Shown: positions 39,401-51,400 of the stretch, piece by piece | Layout of the letters: every line of letters begins with the position of its first letter | How positions within the stretch are numbered: the first letter of the stretch is position 1 | NCBI GenBank assembly: GCA_036365455.1 | Contig: JAWQUS010000017.1 | Span: forward strand, 11,656,001 to 11,720,000 | Source of the DNA: Macrosoma leucophasiata | Lineage: Eukaryota > Arthropoda > Insecta > Lepidoptera > Hedylidae | Reading direction: 5' to 3' | DNA: 64,000 bases | Notes under the pieces: model-generated | What the model saw: only the letters and a program-made list of their open reading frames with translations | What the model was told of the DNA's origin: nothing | Databases searched by the model: none | Position numbers and translations under genes: made by a program

Positions 39401-42400
39401 GTAAATAGATGTGTGAGGTCTAGCGTTATCATGATGAAACACCACACACCCCTTCTGTTGATCAATTCCGGCCGCTGTCTCTCAACTTCTTGCTTTAATC
39501 TCATCAGTTGTTCGCAGTAGAGTTCAAAATCGATAGTCCTGCCTGGTGGTAATAGCTCATAATGCATAATGCCCTTCCAATCCCACCGCACACACAACAT
39601 CACCTTATTGCGAGTTAACCCGGGTTTCGCCACAGTCTGTGAAGCCTGACCGGCCTTTGACCACGACTTTTTTCACACGTCCTTGTCGTACGTGATCCAC
39701 TTTTCATCACCAGTTATCAGCTTCTTCAAAAATGATTCGGTTTCATTACGTCGTAATGAAGAATCACAAATGAGTACACGGTTCATTAGGTTTCTTTCAG
39801 TAAGCTCGTGAGGTACCCAAATATCGAGCTTTTTTTGTACCCAGCTTTTTTCAAATGAGCCAAAACTGTTTTGTGATCAATTCTCAGTTCTTCAGCTACG
39901 TCGTAACTACTGATATGTCAATCTTGCTCCACGTTTTCAAAAATGGCATCCATTTTATCCGTAATAGGGCGCCAGAGCGAGGTGCATCTTTGACATCAAA
40001 ATTTCCGGATTGCAAACGCTTAAACCAATTTTGTGCTACTCTCACAGACTCTGCACTAGGTCCATAAACATCGCAAATTTTTTGGGCGGCTTGCGTTGCA
40101 TTTTTACCTTTTTTTTAGTAAAATTTTAAAATGTATCGAATTTCTTTATTAGATTCACTCATCTTGACAGTACGAAAAACAAATGAAAATCACACATTTG
40201 CCTAATTTGAATTTGGAATTATGTTCTTTAAAATTTTAACTTTCAATGATACCTGGATTACTAGGGAAGTGCGGATGGCGATGTCTCGAAGAGACAAGGA
40301 TTTTCGAGCCTATAGAAGGGATCGCTGCATGGAGAAGTGGGACCTTTACAAGCGCGCTAGAAATCGCTGTAATCAAATGGTAAGAGCAGCAAAACGCCAC
40401 TATATTCATGATAATGTAAAAAACTGCTCTTCGGCAGATGTATGGAAGTTCCTAATATCTATAGGTTTCCCAAAATCCCCTTTAAATATGGCTTCTTTGA
40501 ATTTCTCCATTAATGATCTTAATCATCATTTCGCTAAAGCGTTGCCTTTCGATCGTAACATCAAGCTTGATACCCTTAATTACTTAACTTCCATGCCAAA
40601 TTTAACTGATAGTATTTTTTCTTTTTCCTCTATGACTAGTGACGAGGTTCTCAAAATTTTTATGTCGCTGAAATCAAAAGCAGTTGGTTGTGATGGGGTA
40701 GGTAGAACTATGTTACTACCTTTAATTGATATTATTCTTCCTGTCTTGACCCACATAATTAACTATTCGTTGGAATCTGGGACTTTTCCTGTTATTTGGC
40801 GCAAAGCGTTTGTTATCCCTCTTCCAAAAAAACCTAATCCCAGCTCATTCAAGCATTTTAGACCGATTTCCATTTTACCTTTCGTTTCAATAATTTTAGA
40901 AGTCGTAGTTCATTCACAATTTGGCAAATACGTTCACAAAAATAACCTTCTGTCTCCTTTTCAATCCGGATTCAGATCTAGCCATAGTACAGCCACTGCG
41001 CTGCTCAAAGTTGTTGAGGATGTCAAATCCGGAATGGAAAATTCTGGTCTGACAGTGTTAGTCCTTATCGATTTCTCGAACGCCTTCAACACTGTGGACT
41101 ACGACTTGCTACTTACAATTTTTTCGAAAATTGGAACCTCGCCATTAGTCCAGAACTGGTTTTCTTCTTATCTTCGTGGTCGTCTGCAGGCGGTTCGAAT
41201 CGATCGTGATTTTTCCGATTGGTGTGAATTGTCCTCTGGCGTACCACAAGGCGGCATTCTTTCTCCTTTATTTTTTTCACTTTTTATTAATACTGTCACG
41301 AACATTATTAAATGCTCTTACCATTTGTACGCGGATGATTTTCAGATGTATGTTCAGGCTGATTTTGATAATATTGATAGCGCTATTTCGTTACTAAATG
41401 ATGACCTCAGTACCTTATCAACTTGGTCTCAAAATTTTGGTATTTCAGTTAACATTAGTAAATGCCAGGCTTGCATTTTAAGCAGCCCTTATTTCATAAA
41501 TAAATTGGATTATAATAACTTGTCTCCTCTACTTTATAATAACAACCCAATTCCAGTAACTCGCGATGTAAAAGATCTGGGCTTATATGTTGACGCAACT
41601 TTAAATTTTAATTCTCAGATTACAAATGTATGTAAGGTCACCACTGCCACGCTGCGTTCTCTTTATAGATTTAAGATTTTTTTACCTTCTAAAACTAAAT
41701 TGCTCCTGGTACAATCACTAATTTTCCCCGTCATTGATTACGCTGATGTTTGTTATTCCGATATTTCTCAAGAACTTCTCAATAAGCTGGATCGTATACT
41801 TCATAACTGCATCAGATTTATCTTCGGCCTCCGTAAGTTCGACCACATTTCCTCCTACCGTTCCAAGCTTAAATGGCTTTCTAACCGTCACAGAAGATGG
41901 ATTAGAATTCTTTGTTTACTTTTCTCTATCCTCTACGACCCGCAATCTCCTGCTAGTCTTAAAAGAAAATTTAAACCCCTAGGTGGCTCCCATTCACTCA
42001 ACCTGCGCTCGTCAGCAAATCTTATTCTTGAAATCCCTTCTCACCGTATTGGTTTCATCTCGAACTCCTTCGCTGTTACAGCGATTAAACTCTGGAATGT
42101 GCTACCTATTGACATCAAAAAAGCTCCGAGTAAATTGCTTTTATTCGTAAGCTTCGTTCTTTCTGAATTCTTCTGACCTTCCCTATTGCTTAAAGCATGA
42201 ATATGACTCGTTGGTATTAATTATGACACTTAAACAGCTGATTTATGAAAGACTTGTACTTCATATTTACTTATCAATATATTTTTATATTATTGTACGT
42301 ATATATTTGTGTAATATGTATGTATATTATATTTATTTATCTATGATGTATGTATGTCTATTTAGTATATTATTTACATTGTATACACTTTTTCATAAGT

Positions 42401-45400
42401 ATCCATTTCAAATACTCGTATTATTTATAGCATTCTCACCTGTCAGCACCAGTTAAATTTTCAACACTACCCAAAGGTTGACTGGTCGATAATGCCTTGT
42501 AGTAGCATTAAGTCTGCCTTATGTACCTTTTCTATGTGCATAGAAGTTAAATAAATAAAATAAAATACCAAAACCAGCCAGATACAAGTACTACAGCCAA
42601 AGAGATTTTATTACAAGTTCATACATACTATAATGCGAAAAGACTTTTTCCCCAACCTATTATGACATGTTTGAGACCGGTAAAATGATAATTATTATGT
42701 GAATTTTGAACGCGATATTGTAGCTTGTTACCGGAGTCGTGAATGACTGTTATCGCACGAGCACAACGGGTTGAATTAAGATGTCAGAAGAATGTCGACC
42801 TCCTTCCGCTACCGTAGATAGTTCTGTTATGAAGTCGTAAATCATTAACATTATTGACAGAGAGATAGTGTTTGCTAATTTCTTGTTAAAGTACATCGTT
42901 ATCTAGAGCTTTTACCTACTTACTTTGTAAACATTTCAAAAGGGACATTTATACAGAAAATAAGGGAAGATAGGTCAGGTGAGCAAATACTACATTAGGC
43001 AGTTTTTTTTTAATGTCACGAATGTGGCAAACAAGCATGCAGTTCACGTGCATGTTTAGTGATGACTGTAGCCTAAGGACATCTACACAGAAACTGCAGG
43101 TCAAAATGCAGATGCGTTACTATACTATCCATGAGGCATTGTTTTTTTCTGTGATAGTAGTTACAGGGCTAGAATTGAATCAAAATATATATAAGTACCT
43201 GTTATATTTACAGCAAGAGTTCACCCATACAAATTAAAATTAAATAAATCCGTTTAAAAATGAAGTCCAACAAATATGTTCCTAGGTACATAGTCAAAGT
43301 CACGTTTCGCACGCAGCTCTTTAGGAATTATGTCAGGCGCATAACTCTTCATGCCCGATTGTTTGGCCGCAACGCCCTATTTGCTGCATTCTTATCTCAA
43401 ACTCGCAATATGGCCGTATGAATCATACAGATCTAGGCGGTACAGACTAGGGATGTTATGGAGCTCTATAACCGTAACCAAAACTAGAGGATATCCGAAA
43501 TATTTATCTATCCGTAACCGAATCCGAAATAAACGTTTCGAATTAGTTGGGATCTGTGCAAACGTTTATAAATGCCAATGTTTTATAGCAGTTTTGTCAG
43601 ACTAACTAGGTACCTACCTTTTCTTGTCATTGTCATTTAAAATACATTCTAAGTCTGGTTTAATGTAGACACTTGTTCATCAAAGAATGCATCCAAAAAT
43701 CTAGTTTTTAGTTGCAAATAAATTATATCCCAAAAACAGAGTCATTCGATTATACCCTTTAAATCTAATAGGTATCCGTATCCGAAATCAATGGATAATC
43801 CGAAACAATTTCATATCCATAACCGTAACCGAAATAATACAATATGGGCATCCGTATCCATATAACATCCCTAGTAGGTATAGACAATGAGTATGTGAGT
43901 GACGGGGCGTGCACTGCGGCGGCTCTGAGCCTCTGATCTCGACTCTCGACCCACTGCGATACTGAGATCGCGAGATAACCACTCGGAACTGACCGACCAT
44001 AAATCGAATCACGTTGTGGACCTGCAATTTCGCTGTTTGCACTACCACCAGGTTAGTGTACCATCTAATCGGGTTATCGACAAAGCAACTTCTATAACTG
44101 CCCCTCATTATCATATCGTGCTTGGTGCTTTGCGACGATAAACTATCGGACTAATCTGTGCACGCCGTGGGCGAATTCACCCGACATTTGTTTGCTTTGT
44201 ATTTAGAATTAATTAATTGGTGCCACACCTATTGGTATTGTGATAAATGTGAGACTTGAACGAGTTTCCTGGTCTTTCCTAAATTTTGTTATAGCGCTAT
44301 AATAATATGTACCTACGGGTGGAACAGTTTCAATGTCGGCTCTAGGGCGTAGTCACCACTGCATTACCTAATCGATCTGCCGACAAATGCTAGTGTTCTA
44401 GCACTATCCTGACCCCATAATAACTACCATACAGGCAAGAACAACTTAGGTCTCAGGGCTGTCAACGCATCTGCATTTTGATCTCTGGTTTTTGTATGAT
44501 GTCTATAGACTACAGGCATCACTTAACAAGCATTTGAACTGCATGCTTGTTTGCCCCCTTTTTTAGTTTAAAAAAAAAAACATTTAAGTAAGAACGCGAG
44601 ACGCATTTGCATTTTGACCTCCTGTTTTTATGTTTATACTTAACCGCTGTTAAAAGTAAGAGAGATCTATCAGATCTTGTAGCGAAGGGGTTGTAAACGA
44701 TTGCAAGCAAGATGGACCATCCAAATGGAAGTGAAATAAAACAATTAATAATCAGCGAATCAATTTTTTAATATTACATCACTCTTGTATCGTTCACATA
44801 ATTCGAAAATGCTCGTTATCTATTTATTAACGCATGTACAAGTATGTTTGAATAGCATTGTTGAAATTTAGCATGACGAAGGGTGTCATGAATTAAGGTA
44901 AGATAATATTAGAAGTTGAGAGCCATATACGCGATAAAATCTCGCAGATATGATTTCAATAGATGTAATGAATGCTATGATATAGCCTTCTGCTAGAAAA
45001 AAGGTTTAGTCTAGGAATTACTGATTCGCGAAATGACTACATAGTCTAAGATTGACCGATTCCTGAAAATTCCACCCCAAAAGGAATAACGGTTAGTTTG
45101 ATGTCTCACTATTAATAACGGAACAAAAACCATTTAAGTGTTGTAACAACTATACCAGGATATTGGAAACATATTCCTGGGAAACATATTGTTTTATGAA
45201 TCGGTTTTTTAATGACGTAAATTCATGTAAAAATAAAGAGTCATTCAAAGTGAACCTATTTACTAAACAATGACCAAATGAGTAATAGCTATGGAGATGG
45301 CTTAATAGACGTAAACGTAAACCATATTGAATGAATAAGAGGATAGGATACAAAGGACAATATTATTAATAGGTAATAGGAAAATATTGTAAAATAATTT

Positions 45401-48400
45401 GAACGACATCGTACAATCTAATAATACCTACTTAATATATTTTCAACAAAAACGATGGCTGCAGTGTATAAATACATCGAATGATGGGTAAACGCTATGT
45501 GCATGCAAATATGAACAATATGCTTACTACGTATTCGTGGAAAGACAGGTGTAAAGTTATATGTATCTAAGTGGGTGGTATAAACTTTACCCACATCCCC
45601 TAAAAATCTAATATAAATAATTATATAGGTACGTGTGTTGAGTACACGGGATCATCATGTCGTGTTGGGACTCAGATCTGTCTATTAATAAAGGCCTTAG
45701 ATTAAATAAACAACTAGGTACTAGAAATTAGTCAAACAGTAACGAGTACATTGATCGAATTGATTGATCATGGCAATATTATGACAATGAAAGGAAATAG
45801 TTAGTCTACCAATTTTTCAAACAGCACATGTTAACTGAAATAGAATCGAATTCGTTCAACGACTAACAAGTGGTTAAGGCCATGGGTTGATAGGAATTGT
45901 TCAATTAGGTTTATTCAGATGGTTAAGAATGTCACTTACAATATATAGAACGTGTTACGACACATTCACAGGCCAAGATTACGATAGAGTTCACATTTGA
46001 CTTTACAATGGAATAAATGTAGAACCTTTGTACACTACAAAGGTTTTACATTTATTCCATTGTGTGTGCACACAGTGCAGATGTTTTTTCATGTAATTAT
46101 GGTATCAATCAAGCATGCAGTTTTGAGATGGAAAGTGAATATTGCCTATCCAGATGGGTTGCTAGTTGCCACCCACGAGGACTAAGTTATTTCGCTTCAC
46201 ACATATGACATAAACTATTGGTACGTTTATTTCGTTTTGTACCAAATACTTAAGTAAACTGAAATCAAATTAAAATTTCAAGCAACCGATGGAGACATCA
46301 AATATTATTTAGAGGACATTTTACATCTACGGGTATAAAAACAAAATCGATAACATTTATAAACTTAGACATTATAATACAAGGATAATAACAGGCTAAC
46401 ATACTTGCCGCTAAATGGTAGTGTTCAGCACTATCGTGTTCCGGTCAGGTGGTTATGTACGGCCCTGTAATTTCCGGCACAGAGGCATAACACCTTAGGC
46501 CGGTCAGGAGTGGTAACGCATCTGCATCTTGACCATGGTCTTCGTGTGGGTGTCTATAGGCTGCAGTCATCACTTAACATCAATGTGAACTGCATGCTTG
46601 TATGCCACTTCCGTTACATAAAAAAGGCAGTTAAATTAACTACATGTTCTTTTCTTCAAGGCAATGCATTAAAAGAGAACAAGGGTAGGAAGGATATTAT
46701 TATAAGGCAATTTTAATGCTGACTATTGAAAGATATACAATTTCATCAACCTGTTCTAACACTGCATCATCTACTACTACCCTTGCATATGTTCTCTGTT
46801 CATCTCTTTCAAATACTAATACTTTAGTTTTATCCACATTCAATTGTAAGCCTTTCTCCATACAATCCTCTTTCATGACTGTGACTAGTGCTTGTAGCCC
46901 AGATGGTGTAGAGCTAACAATTACCGCATCATCTGCGTAAAGCAGACAGTTCACCACTAAGTCACCCATACGCACTCCCACATCCATCAACTTCACCATC
47001 TGGAGGCATTTGTCCAGATATATAATAAACAGCCTAGACGAAAGCACGCAACCCTGTTTGACACCGATGTTAACATCAAACCAGGGTGACATGTTACCAT
47101 CTACCCGCACACATGCTTTACAGCCCACATACGTGGACTGTATTGCACGGAGCAGACTGCCATCAATACCATACTCTGGCAAAATGTCCCACAGCTCCTT
47201 TCGTAATAAAACGCCCTATCAAACGCCTTCTCCAAATCCACAAAACCGCAGAAAATCTTCTGGCTCACAGCCAGATGCTTCTCTACGATGTTGCGGAGGG
47301 AGAAAACTTGATCCATACATCCTCTTCCAGTTCTGAAACCACCCTGTGCATCCCACAACAACCCGTCGGACTTCTCTTTCATTCTTCTTTCTAAGACTTT
47401 CCCATACACTTTGGCTGCCAAACTGATTAAACTGATCGCTCGATAGCTGGTGCAGTCCATACGTGAACCCTTGCCTTTATACAAAGGCACGATGACCGCA
47501 CACCGCCAATCCTTTGGGATTCTTCCGGATCTCCAGCAAAGGTTGCACAACACCCAGAAAGAATCCCAAAGGGCAGCACCACCATATTTGATCGTTTCGG
47601 CAGAAACCTGATCAATACTCGCAGCCTTACCACTTTTCAAACTTCGTATCGCCCATACAATCTCATCTATTGTTATATCCTCACAAACCGGCACCGCCAA
47701 GTCAGCAACTCCGGCGTCAGGGTTGTGAGCATAGTCATACATTTCCCCATAATACTCGCTCCATCGTTTTAACACATCTTGCGTGTTCTCAAGAATGTCA
47801 CCCAACTTAGATTTTATTCTATTCATTCCAGAAACTGGAGAAGAGCTTCTAGACTTAGACTGACCTACCATGACCAAATAGGTCGAGTTCTGTCTGATGG
47901 TGGGGTCAAAAGTCTTAGGAATCGGCGTGCATGTATGAAGAAAATGATGAAGGTAGACGAGGCACGAGAGGTTTATCAGAACCGGGATATCTGGCGCTCT
48001 ACACTCTCTGCCTACCCCGTTAGGGACCTGGCGTGAAGATACATACATACATACTATTAAAAGAGAGTTCAATTTATTCTGGATTTACGGCCACCCATGT
48101 CCACGTCGCAAGTTATATTACAGCATGAAATTGAAACCATTTATATTCCATACGACATGTGATTAAATATCACTCTCAATAATATTACAAGTTTATAAGC
48201 TCGGTTAGTCTTTATATTGATTACAGCTTTAAAACCTATAATCACATATTCATGAAGTGGCTATAATAAAGCTATGTTCAGATATGTCAATTTTGATAAA
48301 GTGCTAGTAAATTACCTTCTTTAAAAATAATAAAGATAAACCATTATAAAATTGTCCCCGGCTTTTCTGTGCTTACTATATTATTCCTAGATACACTACA

Positions 48401-51400
48401 TACCTAACCAATCTTCTTCGTTTAAAAGAAAGATTATTGCTATCGCTTTTTGAAAGGATAACATAAAAAGCATGAACTCAGAGAAATGTCTAAAGCAATC
48501 AAGCTTAGCTTATGTATTTATTACAATCGATATGTAGGGTGATGTAGGTACCTATTAAATGATCTGTATCGCACTTATTCTCGTGCAATTAAGAAAAAAA
48601 AAACATAAAATGCGATTGGGACGTTTCGGAGGACCACAAACACTGTAATACGATTTTTTTATATTTAAAACATTTTTTTTATGTAATGGAATTGGCAAAC
48701 AAGCGCATGTTTGCATCGATGTAAACTGCATAGTTTACATCGATGTTAAGTGATGACTGCAGCCTAAGACACCCACACGAAGACCAAGGTCAAAATGCAG
48801 ATGCGTTACCACTCCTGAGGTCTATGGTGCCATGCCTCTGTGCCGGAAACTACAGGGCTGTACATTACCACCTGACCGGAACACGATAGCGCAGAACACT
48901 ACCATTTAGCGGCAAGTAAATTAAGTAATGCGGTGGTGCCTACGACCGCGAGCTTCGTCACTGGAGCTCTACCACCAGTAAAATTTCTCGTAATTCACGT
49001 TATGAGACAATTTCGATCAGTAAGAAAGAACATGGTGAGGAAAAAAGCAGCGCGCTCGTCTGTGGTAATTTAAATAAATAACGTATTTAGTTACTGTGGT
49101 TATAACAATAAATGGCGTGATAACGATACAATAGGGAAATCGCCTCAATAATCTTCATATATAGTTGGGGAAAAGGTTTCTTCGCATTTTTTAAGATAAT
49201 TCAAAACATTTTTTAATATAGTTTATTTAAATTTAACTAAAATATGTATGTACCATTTTGTTCGATAACCTTTTGCCATCTTGTAGGTAGGGACATGATC
49301 CCATTGCTATAAAAATGTTGGTACTTCTCATCAAAATACCGCGACAAGTGGATTTGGCAGTCCTCTCGTGATGTTAACCTAACATTGCATAAAGAATTCT
49401 GAAGAGACCGAAACAGGTGGAAATATGAATATGCAAGGTCAGGACTATACGGCGGATGCATTAACACCTCCCAGCCAAACTCTCTTAATTTTTGCTGAGT
49501 GGCTGTAGATGTGTGAGGTCTATTATCATTATCATGATGAAACACCACACCCCTTCTGTTGATCAATTCCGGCCGCTTTCTCTCAACTTCTTGCTTTAAT
49601 CTCATTAGTTGTTCGCAGTAGAGTTCAGAATCGATAGTCCTGCCTGTTGGTAATAGCTCATAATGAATAATGCCCTTCCAATCCCACCACACACACAACA
49701 TCACCTTATTGCGAGTTAACCCGGGTTTTGCCACAGTCTGTGAAGCCTGACCGGCCTTTGATCACGACCTTTTTCGTACGTTCTTGTCGTACGTGATCGA
49801 CTTTTCATCACCAGTTATCAGCTTCTTCAAAAATGATTCGGTTTCATTACGTCGTAATAAAGAATCACAAATGAGTACACGGTTCATTAGGTTTCTTTCA
49901 GTAAGCTCGTGAGGTACCCAAATATCGAGATTTTTTTTGCACCCAGCTTTTTTCAAATGCGCCAAAACTGTTTTGTGATCAATTTTCAGTTCTTCAGCTA
50001 CGTCGTAACTACTGATATGTCGATCTTGGTCCACTTTTTCAAAAATGGCATCCATTTTATCCGTAATAGGGCGACCAGAGCGAGGTGCATCTTTGACATC
50101 AAAATTTCGGATTGAAAACGCTTAAACCAATTTTGTGCTACTCTCACAGACACTGCACTAGGCCATAAACATCGCAAATTTTTTTCGCGGCTTGCGTTGT
50201 ATTTTTACCTTTAATGTAGTAAAATTTTAAAATGTATCGAATTTCTTCATTAGATTCACTCATCTTGACAGTACGAAAAACAAATGAAAATCACACATTT
50301 GCCTAATTTGAATTTGGAATTATGTTCTTTAAAATTTTAACTTTCAATGATACCAAAACCAGTCAGATACAAATACTACAGCCAAAGAGATTTTATTACA
50401 AGTTCATACATACTATAATGCGAAAAGTCTTTTTCTCCAACCTATTATTACGTCATAAACGTTAACCAATTTATGAATGGATTATAGTTACCGGCAGTTA
50501 CACTTAACAATAACGGGGTAACGGGTTTAACGACTTGTAATAAAAAGATAATTAGACAGGGATAAGCGTAGAGAAAAACTATACATTTGGTACCCATGAA
50601 CTACTAGGAATAAATGTAACTAATTAGAAATATTAATTCATATTAAGGTAACTGATTAGAAATATACATTTCCACTTAAGGTAGAGTTCCAGTGTAGGGA
50701 CCTGAGGGCGTAGGCAGAGAATATGTAATAATACTACGTAGGTATAGAATGGACATTTCGACGTCCCGCCCGATTTCCCCGCATCATAAAACCCTCTCCC
50801 CTCTTATGGGCGACGGTTGGTATTTTGTACGTGCTACGTACACAGGTGTGCATGTAAATGCAGGTCACTGATTGATGTCTGTGTAATAGAGACCAAATTA
50901 AGCGTTTGTATGGAATTTTGGCGGAGTGTCCGCGGTGTGGCGTAGGCATCACCGCATTACCTAATCTATCTGCCGTCAAATGGGTTTAGCAGTATCGAGT
51001 TCCGGTTAGGTGGTAATGCATGGCCCCGTAATAACTATCACAGAGACATAACAACTAAGGTCTCAGGGTTGGCGCCGAATTTGCATTTTAATCTCTGGTT
51101 TTTGTGTAGATGTGTATAGCCTATGCTGCAGTCGTCACTGAACGTCTTTTACATAAAAAAAACATATACATATATATTATCACTTTTAACTTTATTTTAT
51201 TAATTATTAATTCTATTTGATTTATTGATCCGCAATCATTGTTTTCCACAATTCGTAGTAGCTCACCTATTTGTTTGATAGGTTCCTCTGCCACCGGACA
51301 TAGCTTAACTCTGTTTACCACTATAACCAGCGTAAACTGCATTGTTTCACGTAACAAACACTGTCACAACACTATGTATATGTTCAAATGGACCACAAAT

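Larger units (their letters stand above)
39406..42657 (-). mobile_element. mariner element, truncated and split by a LINE
   Basis: Bases 39406-40248 and 42565-42657 match the mariner at 49164-50442 closely. The outer right end CCAACC next to TA is intact, but the left part coding the last third of the transposase and the left terminal repeat is absent. A LINE interrupts the element at 40254-42564 between copies of ATACC. The transposase ATG would be at 40160-40162. This copy carries a TGA in place of an Arg codon (GTG TGA AAA AAG) where copy 2 reads CGA. Confidence 0.9.
46679..48055. mobile_element. LINE insertion with 5' inversion
   Basis: The right part (47868-48055) is the plus-strand 3' end of a LINE. 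It encodes [20 protein letters not shown] through the end [14 protein letters not shown] and closes in ATACATACATAC. The left part (about 46727-47867) is RT sequence of a similar LINE on the minus strand, with its 5' side at the junction. This is the geometry produced by twin priming. The 11-bp word ATTAAAAGAGA flanks the whole block (46668-46678 and 48056-48066), supporting a single insertion event. Confidence 0.7.

Noticed and set aside
47101..48072. 323-codon minus-strand protein starting [19 protein letters not shown]
   Set aside because: The first 70 or so codons are the wrong strand of the LINE's plus-strand 3' end; the true RT part begins near 47867.
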